From the NCBI RefSeq assembly GCF_023015695.1, contig NZ_JALKAS010000001.1, positions 2,356,001 to 2,420,000 on the forward strand: a stretch of 64,000 nucleotides of DNA, written 5' to 3'. The translations under genes were made by a program, and so were the position numbers. Under the pieces are notes generated by a model. It had not been told where the DNA came from. It did not search any database and worked only from the letters and a program-made list of their open reading frames with translations. Below, piece by piece: positions 26,637 to 35,032 of the stretch (its first letter is position 1; the number at the start of each line of letters is the position of its first letter). The DNA comes from Jannaschia sp. S6380 (GTDB taxonomy: Bacteria > Pseudomonadota > Alphaproteobacteria > Rhodobacterales > Rhodobacteraceae).

Positions 26637-26731
26637 CGATCCGCCTGCTTCGCCGAACCGGTCCTGAGCTCCGCCCGTTCGGGCCTCGGACCGTCCACTG
26701 AACGATCCGTCGGCTTCGCCGAACCGGTCCT
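26637..26731. repeat. Tandem imperfect 29-base direct repeat with GC hairpins
   Basis: Two copies of a 29-base unit (26637-26665 and 26703-26731, 27 of 29 identical) share the core GCTTCGCCGAACCGGTCCT. They lie 66 bases apart in the only gap inside the sugar transport operon. Between them is CCCGTTCGGG, a small hairpin. Just upstream (about 26590-26626) is a C/G-rich dyad. The second copy touches the permease stop. This may be a mobile REP-like element or an mRNA processing or stability element. Confidence 0.7.
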
Positions 26732-27618
26732 CACCCCTTCAGCCCCGCCATGACGACCCCCCGGATGATGAACCGCTGGAAGATCAGGAACACCACCAGC
26801 GTCGGGATGGTCGAGATCGCCGCACCGGTCATGATCAGCTCCCACGCGACGTCGGCCTCGTCGCCGAAGCCCGACAGGCCCACCGGCAGGGTGTACATCT
26901 CGACCGAGTTCGTCACGATCAGCGGCCACAGAAACGCGGTCCAGTTGCCCAAGAAGACGAAGATCGCGAGCGCGGCGAGGGCGGGGCGGACCAGCGGCAT
27001 CGCGACTTCCCACCAGATCTGGAACTCGTTCAGGCCGTCGATCCGTGCCGCCTCGATGAAATCGTCGGGCACGCTTTCGAAGAACTGCTTCATCAGGAAG
27101 ACGCCGAAGGCCGTCATCAGGCCCGGGAACATGATGCCCCAATAGCTGTCGAGCCAGCCGAACTGCTGCGACATCAGGTACCACGGAATCACCAGCATTT
27201 CGGTCGGGATCATCAGCGTCGACAGGATCGCGATGAACACCAGCGTGCGGCCCGGAAAGCGGAACTTGCACAGCGTGTAGCCCACCAGGCTGTCGAAGAG
27301 GAGGTTCGAGACCGTCGTCAGCGTCGCAATGACCAGCGAATTGACGAACCAGCCATAGAAGCGACCGTCCTCCAGCACATAGGTGTAGTTCTCCAGCGTG
27401 GGTTCCTCGGGAATGAGGTTCACGTTGTAGACCTCGTGCGGCCATTTCAGCGAGGTCGAAATCATGTAGGCGATCGGCATCACCATCAGGATCCCGCCCG
27501 CGAACAGGATCAGCCAGCGGATGATCTGCGCGTTGTCGCGCGGGCCGCGCCCCGTGGGCTTGGCCAGCAGCGCCTCGGACGTGGGGCGGACGGGGCCGGG
27601 GACTTCGGTCACCGCCAT
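26731..27618 (-). CDS. Sugar ABC transporter permease (MalG/UgpE type)
   Basis: Inner-membrane permease of 295 residues with about six helices. The cytoplasmic EAA loop is EAARIDGLNEFQIWWEVAMP, near residue 195. The N-terminal tail before the first helix (about residue 33) is longer than usual. It pairs with the MalF-like permease whose stop lies one base upstream of its ATG. CUT1 family. Confidence 0.92.
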   Translation of the reverse strand: MAVTEVPGPVRPTSEALLAKPTGRGPRDNAQIIRWLILFAGGILMVMPIAYMISTSLKWPHEVYNVNLIPEEPTLENYTYVLEDGRFYGWFVNSLVIATLTTVSNLLFDSLVGYTLCKFRFPGRTLVFIAILSTLMIPTEMLVIPWYLMSQQFGWLDSYWGIMFPGLMTAFGVFLMKQFFESVPDDFIEAARIDGLNEFQIWWEVAMPLVRPALAALAIFVFLGNWTAFLWPLIVTNSVEMYTLPVGLSGFGDEADVAWELIMTGAAISTIPTLVVFLIFQRFIIRGVVMAGLKG

Positions 27619-27619
27619 G

Positions 27620-28513
27620 TCAGTCGCTCCTCAGCAGGCGCAGCTGGATCAGGCTGACGATCAGCAGGATCGTGAACAGCACGACCGTCTGCGCGGCGGC
27701 GTAGCCCATGTCGAAGCTGGTGAAGGCGGTCTCGTAGATCATCAGGACGAGGGGCTTGGTCGAATTGAGCGGCCCGCCCGGATTGTTCGTCGTCATGTTG
27801 AAGACGTGATCGAAGATCCGCAGGAACCCGATCGAGGAGAACACGACGATGAACACGATTGTCGGTCGCAGCAGCGGCAGCGTGATCTCGGTCAGGACGG
27901 TCCACCAGCCCACCCCGTCGATGCGCGCCGCCTCGTAATAGCTGGTCGGGATGGCGCGCAGGCCGGCCATGAAGATGATGATCTGGAAACCCAGCCCCGC
28001 CCAGATCGCCGGCGCCAGCACCGCCGGCAGCGCGTTCGTGGTGGAGTTCAGGAACTCGATCTGCGCGATGCCCATCGCCGCCAGCATGTTGTTGAACAGC
28101 CCGATCGGGACGCCCTGATAGAACCAGCGCCAGACCCAGGCCATGGCCACCGCGCTGGTCATGAAGGGCAGGAAATACAGCATCCGCAGGAACGAATGGG
28201 CGAAGCGCAGTTTGTCGAGGTGATAGGCGATCACGAAGGACAGCAGGAGCGACAGCGGCGTGCCGATCAGCAGGTACTGGAACGTGTTGACGAACACCTT
28301 CCAGAACACCGGGTCGTTCCAGAGCTTGGCGTAGTTGTCGAGCCCGGTCCACGTCCGCGAACCCAGCAGGTTCCAATCCTGGAACGAAATCAGGATCGCG
28401 TTGCCCGTCGGGTAGAAGCGGATGATCCCGTAGAACAGGACCGGGACCGCCAGGAAGGTCCACGCCCAGGCGATCCGCTTCTGCCGGATGGTCAGGTTTC
28501 GATAGAACGACAT
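27620..28513 (-). CDS. Sugar ABC transporter permease (MalF/UgpA type)
   Basis: Permease of 297 residues with six membrane segments and the EAA loop YYEAARIDGVGWWTVLTEITL near residue 190. A Thr/Asn-rich periplasmic loop with FNMTTNNPGGPLNSTKP is typical of UgpA-like proteins. Second gene of the operon, 52 bases after the binding protein gene. Confidence 0.92.
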   Translation of the reverse strand: MSFYRNLTIRQKRIAWAWTFLAVPVLFYGIIRFYPTGNAILISFQDWNLLGSRTWTGLDNYAKLWNDPVFWKVFVNTFQYLLIGTPLSLLLSFVIAYHLDKLRFAHSFLRMLYFLPFMTSAVAMAWVWRWFYQGVPIGLFNNMLAAMGIAQIEFLNSTTNALPAVLAPAIWAGLGFQIIIFMAGLRAIPTSYYEAARIDGVGWWTVLTEITLPLLRPTIVFIVVFSSIGFLRIFDHVFNMTTNNPGGPLNSTKPLVLMIYETAFTSFDMGYAAAQTVVLFTILLIVSLIQLRLLRSD

Positions 28514-28565
28514 GGGCGGCCCCGTCGAATGGGGCGGCCCCCGCAAGGGCGCCGCCCGGCGGACG

Positions 28566-29813
28566 TCACTCGGCGTAGTATTCGTCGAGCAGCGCCTGTT
28601 CGGCCTCGGCCGCCTGGGCCAGGCTCTCGGCGGGGTCCTGCCCCTCGATGTCGACGCGGCCCAGCATGTCGACCAGCACCTGACGCTGCCCGCTCTCATC
28701 GGCGAACTTGGTGGTGTGGGCATAGTCGAGCCCGCGGATGAACGGGCCGTAGACCGGATCGTTCGCGTTGGCCTCGGTCATGCCGACCGACGGCTTGGCG
28801 GGCAGTTCGCCCACGATGTCCAGCCAGATCTGCATCGCCTCGTCCGAGGTGATGTACTCCATGAACTTGACGGCGGCGTCATAGCGCTCGCCCTCCGCCT
28901 TGGTCGTGATCGCGTTCACCCAGTAGGAGGAATAATTCGACCGCGTCCCGTCCGGCCCGGCGGGCAGTTCGGCCACCCCGTAACGCAGACCCCTTATGTC
29001 GGCGAGCGAGCCGATGCGGAAGCTGCCGTCGATATGCATGCCCGCCCGCTGCGCCTTGAAGGCCGCCTGCGGCTCGTCCATGAAGCCCGACGCGGTGACG
29101 CCATGCTCCTTCTCCAGCCCGGCATAGAAGTCGAGCGCGGCCAGACCGGCGTCGCTGTTCCAGTTCACGGTGCGATAGTCGTCGGTGTAGGGCTCTCCGC
29201 CGAACTGCCGGACGAGGACCTCGCGGAACCAGTGGTGATCCTGCGCCGTCATGCCGGTGGTGATGCCCACCTGCGTGATGTTGCCGGCGCCGTCGCGCTT
29301 GGTCATGGCCTTGGCATGTTCGACCAGCTCGTCCAGCGTCTCGGGCGGGCCGTCCAGACCGGCCTCCTCGAACAGGCGCTCGTTGTAGAACAGCGCCAGG
29401 CTGCGCACCGCCGTCGGCAGGGCGTAGTACTGGCCGTCGACCTTCATCGCCTGGACCATCGGGAAGAAGCTCTCGTCGATCTCCTCGGCCGGGAAGGCAT
29501 CGGCGGGCAGCGGCTGGATCAGCTCGGCCTCGATATAGTCGTTGAGCCAGCCGTAGAAGAGTTGCACCACATCCGGTCCTTCGCCCGCGGGGATCGCGGC
29601 GGCGACTTTGGTGCGATAATCGGCATAGGGGAAATGCGTCATCTTGACGGTGATGTCCGGGTTCGCCGCCTCGAAGTTCTCGATCAGCTCCTCCATCGCG
29701 GCCACGCGCGCATCGAAGAAATACTGCCAATACTCGATCTCGACGGCCTGCGCCGAACCGGCCATCCCGAATGCAAGCGCCCCCGCCAGGGCCGTTTTCC
29801 CCATTCCGAACAT
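28566..29813 (-). CDS. Periplasmic sugar-binding protein (CUT1 ABC transporter)
   Basis: Secreted binding protein of 415 residues. The signal peptide is about residues 1-23 (ending GMAGSAQA), and the mature start VEIEYWQYFFDARVAAMEELI is typical of family 1 extracellular solute-binding proteins for oligosaccharides or glycosides. An aromatic-rich cleft is suggested by several Trp/Tyr residues (YWQYFF, HHWFRE, YSSYWVNA). The start ATG follows a strong GGGGAGG site. First gene of the minus-strand catabolic operon; the ROK regulator is divergent. Confidence 0.92.
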   Translation of the reverse strand: MFGMGKTALAGALAFGMAGSAQAVEIEYWQYFFDARVAAMEELIENFEAANPDITVKMTHFPYADYRTKVAAAIPAGEGPDVVQLFYGWLNDYIEAELIQPLPADAFPAEEIDESFFPMVQAMKVDGQYYALPTAVRSLALFYNERLFEEAGLDGPPETLDELVEHAKAMTKRDGAGNITQVGITTGMTAQDHHWFREVLVRQFGGEPYTDDYRTVNWNSDAGLAALDFYAGLEKEHGVTASGFMDEPQAAFKAQRAGMHIDGSFRIGSLADIRGLRYGVAELPAGPDGTRSNYSSYWVNAITTKAEGERYDAAVKFMEYITSDEAMQIWLDIVGELPAKPSVGMTEANANDPVYGPFIRGLDYAHTTKFADESGQRQVLVDMLGRVDIEGQDPAESLAQAAEAEQALLDEYYAE

Positions 29814-29843
29814 CTTCGCCTCCCCTTGAATGGCGTCCGCCGC

Positions 29844-29917
29844 GCGCCCCCGGGGGCGCCGGTCTGTACGACCCAGCGTTAACTCAACTTGATTGAACGG
29901 ACAACTGTCTTGAGTTA
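29844..29917. promoter_or_regulatory. Divergent control region: GC palindrome and TTGAGTT-type inverted repeat
   Basis: The 114 bases between the binding-protein gene and the ROK gene hold two striking sequences. GCGCCCCCGGGGGCGC at 29844-29859 is a perfect 16-base palindrome in the untranslated leader of the transport operon. TAACTCAA at 29880-29887 and TTGAGTTA at 29910-29917 form an inverted repeat 22 bases apart, and TCAACTTGA between them is a short palindrome. A/T-rich dyads in a GC-rich genome beside a ROK gene are likely operator sites. Confidence 0.55.
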
Positions 29918-29927
29918 TCGCGGGGTC

Positions 29928-31097
29928 ATGCGACCGACCGTCATCCTGCGCGGCGTCAACGCCGCAAGATCGCGCGACCACAATCGGCAGCTGGTTCTGG
30001 GCCACCTGCGCGCGGGCGGCCCGCTGGGCCGCGCGGAACTGGCACGCCGGTCCGGCCTGTCGACCCAGGCCGTCAGCAACATCATCGCCGGGATGGAGGA
30101 AGACGGCCTGCTGCGTCCCGAGGGCGCCCGCAGCGGGCGCCGCGGCCTTCCGGCCATGCAGTACACGCTGAACGCCGAGGGCGCCTATGCGTTCGGCGTG
30201 GAGATCCGGCCGACCGTCCTGCTGGCGGCGCTGCTGGATTTCGGCGGCACGCCCGTCTGGCAGCGGCGGCTGCCCCTGTCCGAACCCGCCGCGCCCGAAC
30301 CCGTCGCCGAGGCGCTGCGGTTGATGGTGGCGCGCGCCGGACGCGCCGTGCCGCGCGCGGCGGGGCGGATCCTGGGGGCCGGTGTCGTCATGCCCGGCCC
30401 GTTCGGCCGCACCGGCGTGGCGGGTCACGACACCGACCTGCCCGGATGGGACGCGATCGACCCGGCCGGCCACCTGACCGACGCGCTCCGCGTGTCCGTG
30501 ACGGTCGAAAAGGACGCCAATGCCGCAGCCATGTCCGAGCGGATCTCCTTCGCGGCCGAGGACCTGACCCATTTCGGGTGCCTCTATTTCGGCGCCGGGC
30601 TGGGCCTGGGGATCGTCCATGACGGGCGACCCTATGGCGGTGCCTTCGGCAACGCGGGCGAGATCGGCCACATCCCGATCCCCACGCCCGATGGGCCGGT
30701 CCCGCTGGAATCCCGCCTGAGCCGTCTGTCGGCCGAACGCCACCTGCGCCGCGCCGGCCACCAGGTTGCCGATATCGAGGGGCTGGAAAGACTCTATCTC
30801 GACCGGGACCCCGACTTGATGGCCTGGCTCGACGCGGCCGAGGACCCGCTGCATCAGGCCGTCGCAATCATCGAAAACCTGATCGACCCGCAGACCATCA
30901 TCCTGAACGGCGCCATGCCGGAGCCGATCGTGCGCCACCTGGTCGACCGGTTCACGCCGCCGGCCCGCTCCGTCGCGCGACGGTCCGACAACCCCCATGC
31001 GCCGCTGCGGATCGGAACCTGCAGCCGGATGACCGCCGCCTTGGGCGCCGCGGCGCTGGTGCTAAACCGCAGTTTCACGCCCGCCCTGGCCAGCTAA
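29928..31097 (+). CDS. ROK-family transcriptional regulator
   Basis: A 389-residue repressor-like ROK protein. The N-terminal winged helix (about residues 12-70) has GRAELARRSGLSTQAVSNII. The sugar-kinase-like domain contains GAGVVMPGPFG, VEKDANAAAMSE and LYFGAGLGLGIVHDG. Canonical zinc-binding cysteines of ROK sugar kinases are not evident, which fits a sensor. The ATG at 29928 is chosen; a TTG at 29889 would add 13 residues through the presumed operator. It probably senses the imported sugar or its phosphate and controls the divergent operon. Confidence 0.87.
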   Translation: MRPTVILRGVNAARSRDHNRQLVLGHLRAGGPLGRAELARRSGLSTQAVSNIIAGMEEDGLLRPEGARSGRRGLPAMQYTLNAEGAYAFGVEIRPTVLLAALLDFGGTPVWQRRLPLSEPAAPEPVAEALRLMVARAGRAVPRAAGRILGAGVVMPGPFGRTGVAGHDTDLPGWDAIDPAGHLTDALRVSVTVEKDANAAAMSERISFAAEDLTHFGCLYFGAGLGLGIVHDGRPYGGAFGNAGEIGHIPIPTPDGPVPLESRLSRLSAERHLRRAGHQVADIEGLERLYLDRDPDLMAWLDAAEDPLHQAVAIIENLIDPQTIILNGAMPEPIVRHLVDRFTPPARSVARRSDNPHAPLRIGTCSRMTAALGAAALVLNRSFTPALAS

Positions 31098-31106
31098 GGA
31101 GCGCCG

Positions 31107-33377
31107 ATGACACCCGATCAGGCCCGACTGGAGGCGGACCGCGCGCGGCCCCGCATCGTGGAACTCTGGCATGCGCTGACCGCGCTGCGGACGCCGCTGA
31201 CCTTCCTGCAGTCCGGCGCCCATCCCGATGACGAGACCTCGGCGATGCTGGCCGCGCTGCGGTTTCGCGACGGGATCGGCGTGGGCTATGCCTGCGCGAC
31301 GCGGGGCGAGGGCGGGCAGAACGACATCGGCCGCGCGCGCGGCACGGCGTTGGGCACGTTGCGCACCGCCGAGATGGAAGCCGCCGCCGCCCGCCTCGAC
31401 ATGGACCTTCACTGGCTGGGCACCGGGCCGGAGGACCCGATCCGCGATTTCGGCTTCTCGAAATCGGGCGAGGAGACGCTGGCCCATTGGGGCCGCGACC
31501 GCACCCGCGACCGTTTCGCCGCCATCCTGCGCCGGGTGCGGCCCGACATGCTCTGCCCTACCTTCCTCGACGTGCCGGGGCAGCATGGCCACCACCGCGC
31601 GATGACCGCGCTCGCCCCCGAGGCGATGGCGCGCGCGGCCGATCCGGGCGTCGCGCTGGATGGCCTGCCCCCCTGGACCGTACAGAAACTCTACCTGCCG
31701 GCCTGGTCGGGGGCGGGCCAGGCCTATGACGACGACCTGCCGCCGCCGCCGGCCACGGTGACGGTCCCGGGCGCGGGGCGCGACCCCGTCACCGGCTGGA
31801 CCTGGGCCCGCATGGGTCAGCATTCGCGCGCCATGCATCGCACGCAGGGAATGGGCCGCTGGCCGCCCGAGGCCGGGGACTTCCCCCTGCACCGCGTCGG
31901 CGGCCCGCCCGAGGTGGACGTGTCGGACGGCCTGCCCCGGTCGCTGGCCGATCTGGACATCGCGGGCGGGGCCGCGGTGCAGGCGATGATGGACGCCGCC
32001 CGCGATGCCTTCCCGGACCCCGAAGCCGTGGCGCGACATGCCGCGGCGGCGCTGGCCCGGCTGCGCGCCGCACAGCCCGCCCCCGAAGATGCGCATCGCG
32101 TCGACCGCAAGATCGCCGAGCTTGGCCGCGTGCTCCACCTGGCCTCGGGCGCCGATATCCGCGCCCATGTCGATGCCGACCTGATCGGGCCGGACGCGGC
32201 GGTCGGATTTGATCTTGAGGCTAGCTCCGGCGATGCGCGCGACCTTTCCGTCGACGTCGCCCTGCCCGAGGGATGGCGGCTTGATGGGAACACCCTGAGC
32301 GCGAAGGCCCTGCCCGACCCCTATCCGACGGAGTGGCGCCCGCTGTCCCCGCCCCGGCCCGCACTAGAGGTCGGCGCCACCGTCGCCGGTGAGCGGATTG
32401 CCATCCGCCTGCCGTTCGACCGCACCCCGGCGCCGATCCCGGATCGGGGCGTTCAGGCGCAACCGCAAACGGATGTCGTCAACCGCGCGGCGACACGGCG
32501 GGATTTCACCGTGCAACTGACCCCGCCTGACGCCGCGCTAGATCTGCCGGACGGCTGGGCGCGGGACGGCGACCGCCTGACGCCGCCGCCTTCGGCGCGG
32601 GGTCGCCGCGATATCCCGATCCTCCTCGACGGCCGTCCGGCCCGGCAGATCACGCCCGTGCAGGCCCCCCATGTGACGGCCCGGGTCCTGGCGCGTCCGG
32701 CGGTGCTGCGCCTCTCGGTGATCGACGCGGCCCTGCCCGAGGGACGGGTCGGATATGTCGGCGCCGGGCACGACCGTGTGGCGCATTGGATGCGGCGCAT
32801 GGGCCTTGACGTGGTCGAACCATCGGATGCGCAGCTCGACGACGCCGGATATCTCGCTGCGCTGGACAGCCTCGTCATCGGGATCTTCGCACTGCGATTC
32901 CGGCCCGGCCTGTCCGGACGGATGCCGGTCCTGCATGCCTGGACCCGGGCGGGCGGCACGCTGCTGACGCTCTATCATCGGCCCTGGGACAACTGGGATC
33001 CAGCCGCGACGCCGCCAAAGCGCCTGCAGATCGGGCGGCCCAGCCTGCGCTGGCGGGTCACCGACGCGGGCGCGACCGTGACCCATCTCGCGCCCGACCA
33101 CGCCGTCCTGTCGGGCCCCAATCGCATCGGTGCGACGGATTGGGAGGGTTGGAACAAGGAACGCGGCCTCTATTTCGCGCAATCCTGGGACCCGGCCTAT
33201 GTTCCGCTGCTTGCCATGTCCGACCCGGGCGAGGCCCCACTCGAGGGCGCGCTGCTTTCGGCCGAGATCGGCGCCGGGCGGCACACGCATTGCGCCCTGA
33301 TCCTGCATCACCAGATGGAGATGCTGGTGCCCGGCGCGTTCCGCCTGATGGCGAACCTCGTTGCCCCGCGCGCGTAA
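31107..33377 (+). CDS. Two-domain PIG-L deacetylase with C-terminal amidotransferase-like domain
   Basis: A 756-residue protein. Residues about 30-280 are a PIG-L/LmbE zinc de-N-acetylase with the metal-binding AHPDDET motif and the second ligand region GQHGHHRAM. The middle (about 350-540) looks beta-rich. The last 220 residues, from VGYVGAGHDRVAHWMRRMG, resemble a class I glutamine amidotransferase-like (ThuA-like) fold without an evident Cys nucleophile. PIG-L enzymes remove acetyl from N-acetylglucosaminyl conjugates. No signal peptide is seen, so it acts in the cytoplasm. It lies 9 bases after the ROK gene and is probably co-regulated with the importer. Confidence 0.83.
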   Translation: MTPDQARLEADRARPRIVELWHALTALRTPLTFLQSGAHPDDETSAMLAALRFRDGIGVGYACATRGEGGQNDIGRARGTALGTLRTAEMEAAAARLDMDLHWLGTGPEDPIRDFGFSKSGEETLAHWGRDRTRDRFAAILRRVRPDMLCPTFLDVPGQHGHHRAMTALAPEAMARAADPGVALDGLPPWTVQKLYLPAWSGAGQAYDDDLPPPPATVTVPGAGRDPVTGWTWARMGQHSRAMHRTQGMGRWPPEAGDFPLHRVGGPPEVDVSDGLPRSLADLDIAGGAAVQAMMDAARDAFPDPEAVARHAAAALARLRAAQPAPEDAHRVDRKIAELGRVLHLASGADIRAHVDADLIGPDAAVGFDLEASSGDARDLSVDVALPEGWRLDGNTLSAKALPDPYPTEWRPLSPPRPALEVGATVAGERIAIRLPFDRTPAPIPDRGVQAQPQTDVVNRAATRRDFTVQLTPPDAALDLPDGWARDGDRLTPPPSARGRRDIPILLDGRPARQITPVQAPHVTARVLARPAVLRLSVIDAALPEGRVGYVGAGHDRVAHWMRRMGLDVVEPSDAQLDDAGYLAALDSLVIGIFALRFRPGLSGRMPVLHAWTRAGGTLLTLYHRPWDNWDPAATPPKRLQIGRPSLRWRVTDAGATVTHLAPDHAVLSGPNRIGATDWEGWNKERGLYFAQSWDPAYVPLLAMSDPGEAPLEGALLSAEIGAGRHTHCALILHHQMEMLVPGAFRLMANLVAPRA

Positions 33378-34230
33378 CCTGTCGGGCGGGGCCTGGCTCC
33401 TCGCGGATATGGGTCTCAACATCTGGGCGCTGAGCATCGTCAAGGCGGCGGGGCCCGACATGGCGGCCACGCAGCTCGTCTTCCTGCGCGCGGCGACCGG
33501 CCTTTTGCTGATGCTGCCCTGGATCTGGGTCGCCCGGCATCGCTTCGCGCAGGCCCGCGCGCCGGGGCTGCATGTCCTGCGGATCGCACTCTCGACCGTC
33601 GCGCTGACCTGCAGCTTCCACGCCGTGGCACGGCTGCCCTTCGCGCTCTTTACCGTGGTCAACTTCACGCGGCCGCTGATGCTGATCGCCTTGGCCGCGC
33701 TCTTCCTGCGAGAGCCGGCGACCCCGCGTCGCTGGGCGGCGGCCGTGCTGGGGCTGGGGGGCGTGCTGCTGGCGGTGCGCCCGACGGGGCCATCGGCCGA
33801 TCCGGCGCTGCTGGTCTTGGGCCTGGCCGTCCTGGCCGGCACGGCGGCCATCGTGGTCACGCGGCGGATCAACGATCAGCCGAGCCTCGTGCTCATGACG
33901 AGCTATACTGCCGGCCTGGGCATCGCCACGCTGCCCCTGGCCTGGGCGTCCTGGACGCCGGTACCGCCGCAGACCTGGCCTGTGCTGCTGGCCATCGGCC
34001 TTTTCGCGCAGGCCGCGCAGTTCTGCTTCCTGCAGGCGCATCGCCGGGCGGAGGCGGGAATCCTGGCCATCCTCGGATATTCGAGCCTGATCCTGTCGAC
34101 CGCCGTCGGCTGGGCCGTGTTCGACGAGGTGCCGAACGCCGCCTTCTGGGCCGGGGCCGGGTTGATCGTCCTGGCCAGCTGGACCGCGCGCCGCCCCGTG
34201 GGGTTGGGCCCGCCGGCGCCATTTCGATAG
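33361..34230 (+). CDS. DMT-superfamily (EamA) transporter
   Basis: Membrane protein of 289 residues with about ten helices in two EamA repeats (LRAATGLLLMLPWIWVA in the first, LAIGLFAQAAQFCFLQAH in the second). Such proteins often export amino acids or metabolites. The start appears to be a TTG inside the end of the deacetylase gene (17-base overlap); the first in-frame ATG near 33409 would cut into the first helix. It ends the plus-strand unit and may export a product of the pathway. Confidence 0.82.
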   Translation: MPRARNLSGGAWLLADMGLNIWALSIVKAAGPDMAATQLVFLRAATGLLLMLPWIWVARHRFAQARAPGLHVLRIALSTVALTCSFHAVARLPFALFTVVNFTRPLMLIALAALFLREPATPRRWAAAVLGLGGVLLAVRPTGPSADPALLVLGLAVLAGTAAIVVTRRINDQPSLVLMTSYTAGLGIATLPLAWASWTPVPPQTWPVLLAIGLFAQAAQFCFLQAHRRAEAGILAILGYSSLILSTAVGWAVFDEVPNAAFWAGAGLIVLASWTARRPVGLGPPAPFR

Positions 34231-34239
34231 GGGGGTGAC

Positions 34240-34316
34240 TGGTCGGGCAGAGAGGATTCGAACCTCCGACCCCCTGCTCCCGAAGCAGGTGCGCTACCAG
34301 GCTGCGCCACTGCCCG
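34240..34316 (-). tRNA. tRNA-Pro(CGG)
   Basis: A 77-base tRNA with encoded CCA. The acceptor stem is CGGGCAG/CTGCCCG. The D arm is GCGCAGCCTGGTAGCGC, the anticodon stem CCTGC/GCAGG with loop TTCGGGA giving anticodon CGG, and the T arm GGAGGTTCGAATCC. This reads the proline codon CCG, common in this GC-rich genome. No integrase or attachment repeat is seen beside it. Confidence 0.97.
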
Positions 34317-34361
34317 ACCGTGGGCCGGCACATATCGACCCCTCCGGGGCGAGGCAAGGGC

Positions 34362-34979
34362 CTATCGCGGCGCCACGCCCATGTCCTGCATCCGGTCGAG
34401 CGCGGCGGCCGCGTCTTGCGAGAGGGTCCGGATCTGTTCGCCGATGACGGCGAATCCCCGCCCGGCCACACCGGCGCGCGCGGCCTCGACCGAGGCGTTG
34501 ATGGAGATGAAGTAGATCTGCCGGCTGATGGCCGAAACCTCGCGCGCGGCGACCCGGGACAGGGCGCGCGCATGGGCCTGACGGTCCAGCACCGTCTGGA
34601 TGAAGGCCGCGCGCAGCAGGTCGAGCGCATCGTCGAGCCGCGGCCGCAACTCCGACATGAGGCGGACGGCGAGGGCCCGGCGCACATCGTCATCCGCGTC
34701 GCCCGCCGCGTCGCGCACCTCTGCCCCGGCCCGCTCCAACTGCGTGGCCAGATCCTTCAGCGCACATGCGGCGGCGGGGTCGAGCGTGACGTCATGCGGA
34801 TCGAGAAGCCGGGCCTGCACCGTGCGGATCACTTCGACGGCGGCATGGGTCGTGTCGCCGACGGCAGCCCCGTTCGCATCGCGGGTCAAAAGCGCGAGCA
34901 GCATCGTCGGCAGGACCGGCGACAACCGCTTTTCGATCACGACGATCGGATCCTGACGCCAGTCGACGCGTTCGGCCAT
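34362..34979 (-). CDS. Short soluble chemoreceptor-like signalling protein
   Basis: A 205-residue protein with no membrane segment or signal peptide. Residues about 150-195 ([21 protein letters not shown] then [10 protein letters not shown]) are the hairpin-tip region of methyl-accepting chemotaxis proteins, where CheA and CheW dock. Only the N-terminal arm and tip of the usual long coiled coil are present. The first 140 residues are helical and unassigned. It could be a degenerate or miniature receptor; no chemotaxis genes are nearby. Confidence 0.75.
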   Translation of the reverse strand: MAERVDWRQDPIVVIEKRLSPVLPTMLLALLTRDANGAAVGDTTHAAVEVIRTVQARLLDPHDVTLDPAAACALKDLATQLERAGAEVRDAAGDADDDVRRALAVRLMSELRPRLDDALDLLRAAFIQTVLDRQAHARALSRVAAREVSAISRQIYFISINASVEAARAGVAGRGFAVIGEQIRTLSQDAAAALDRMQDMGVAPR

Positions 34980-35032
34980 GGTGGTTTTCCTTCGCTTGCA
35001 CGCAGGACTAGCGGCGAAGGATCAACAAAACC

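Noticed and set aside
26547..26730. Extra small gene or permease C-terminal extension in the gap
   Set aside because: The open frame here is an out-of-frame continuation over repeats with no start and ribosome site of its own.
34240..34316. tRNA-Pro as an integration site for a genomic island
   Set aside because: No integrase, repeated tRNA end or transposase lies on either side, and both flanks have ordinary chromosomal genes.
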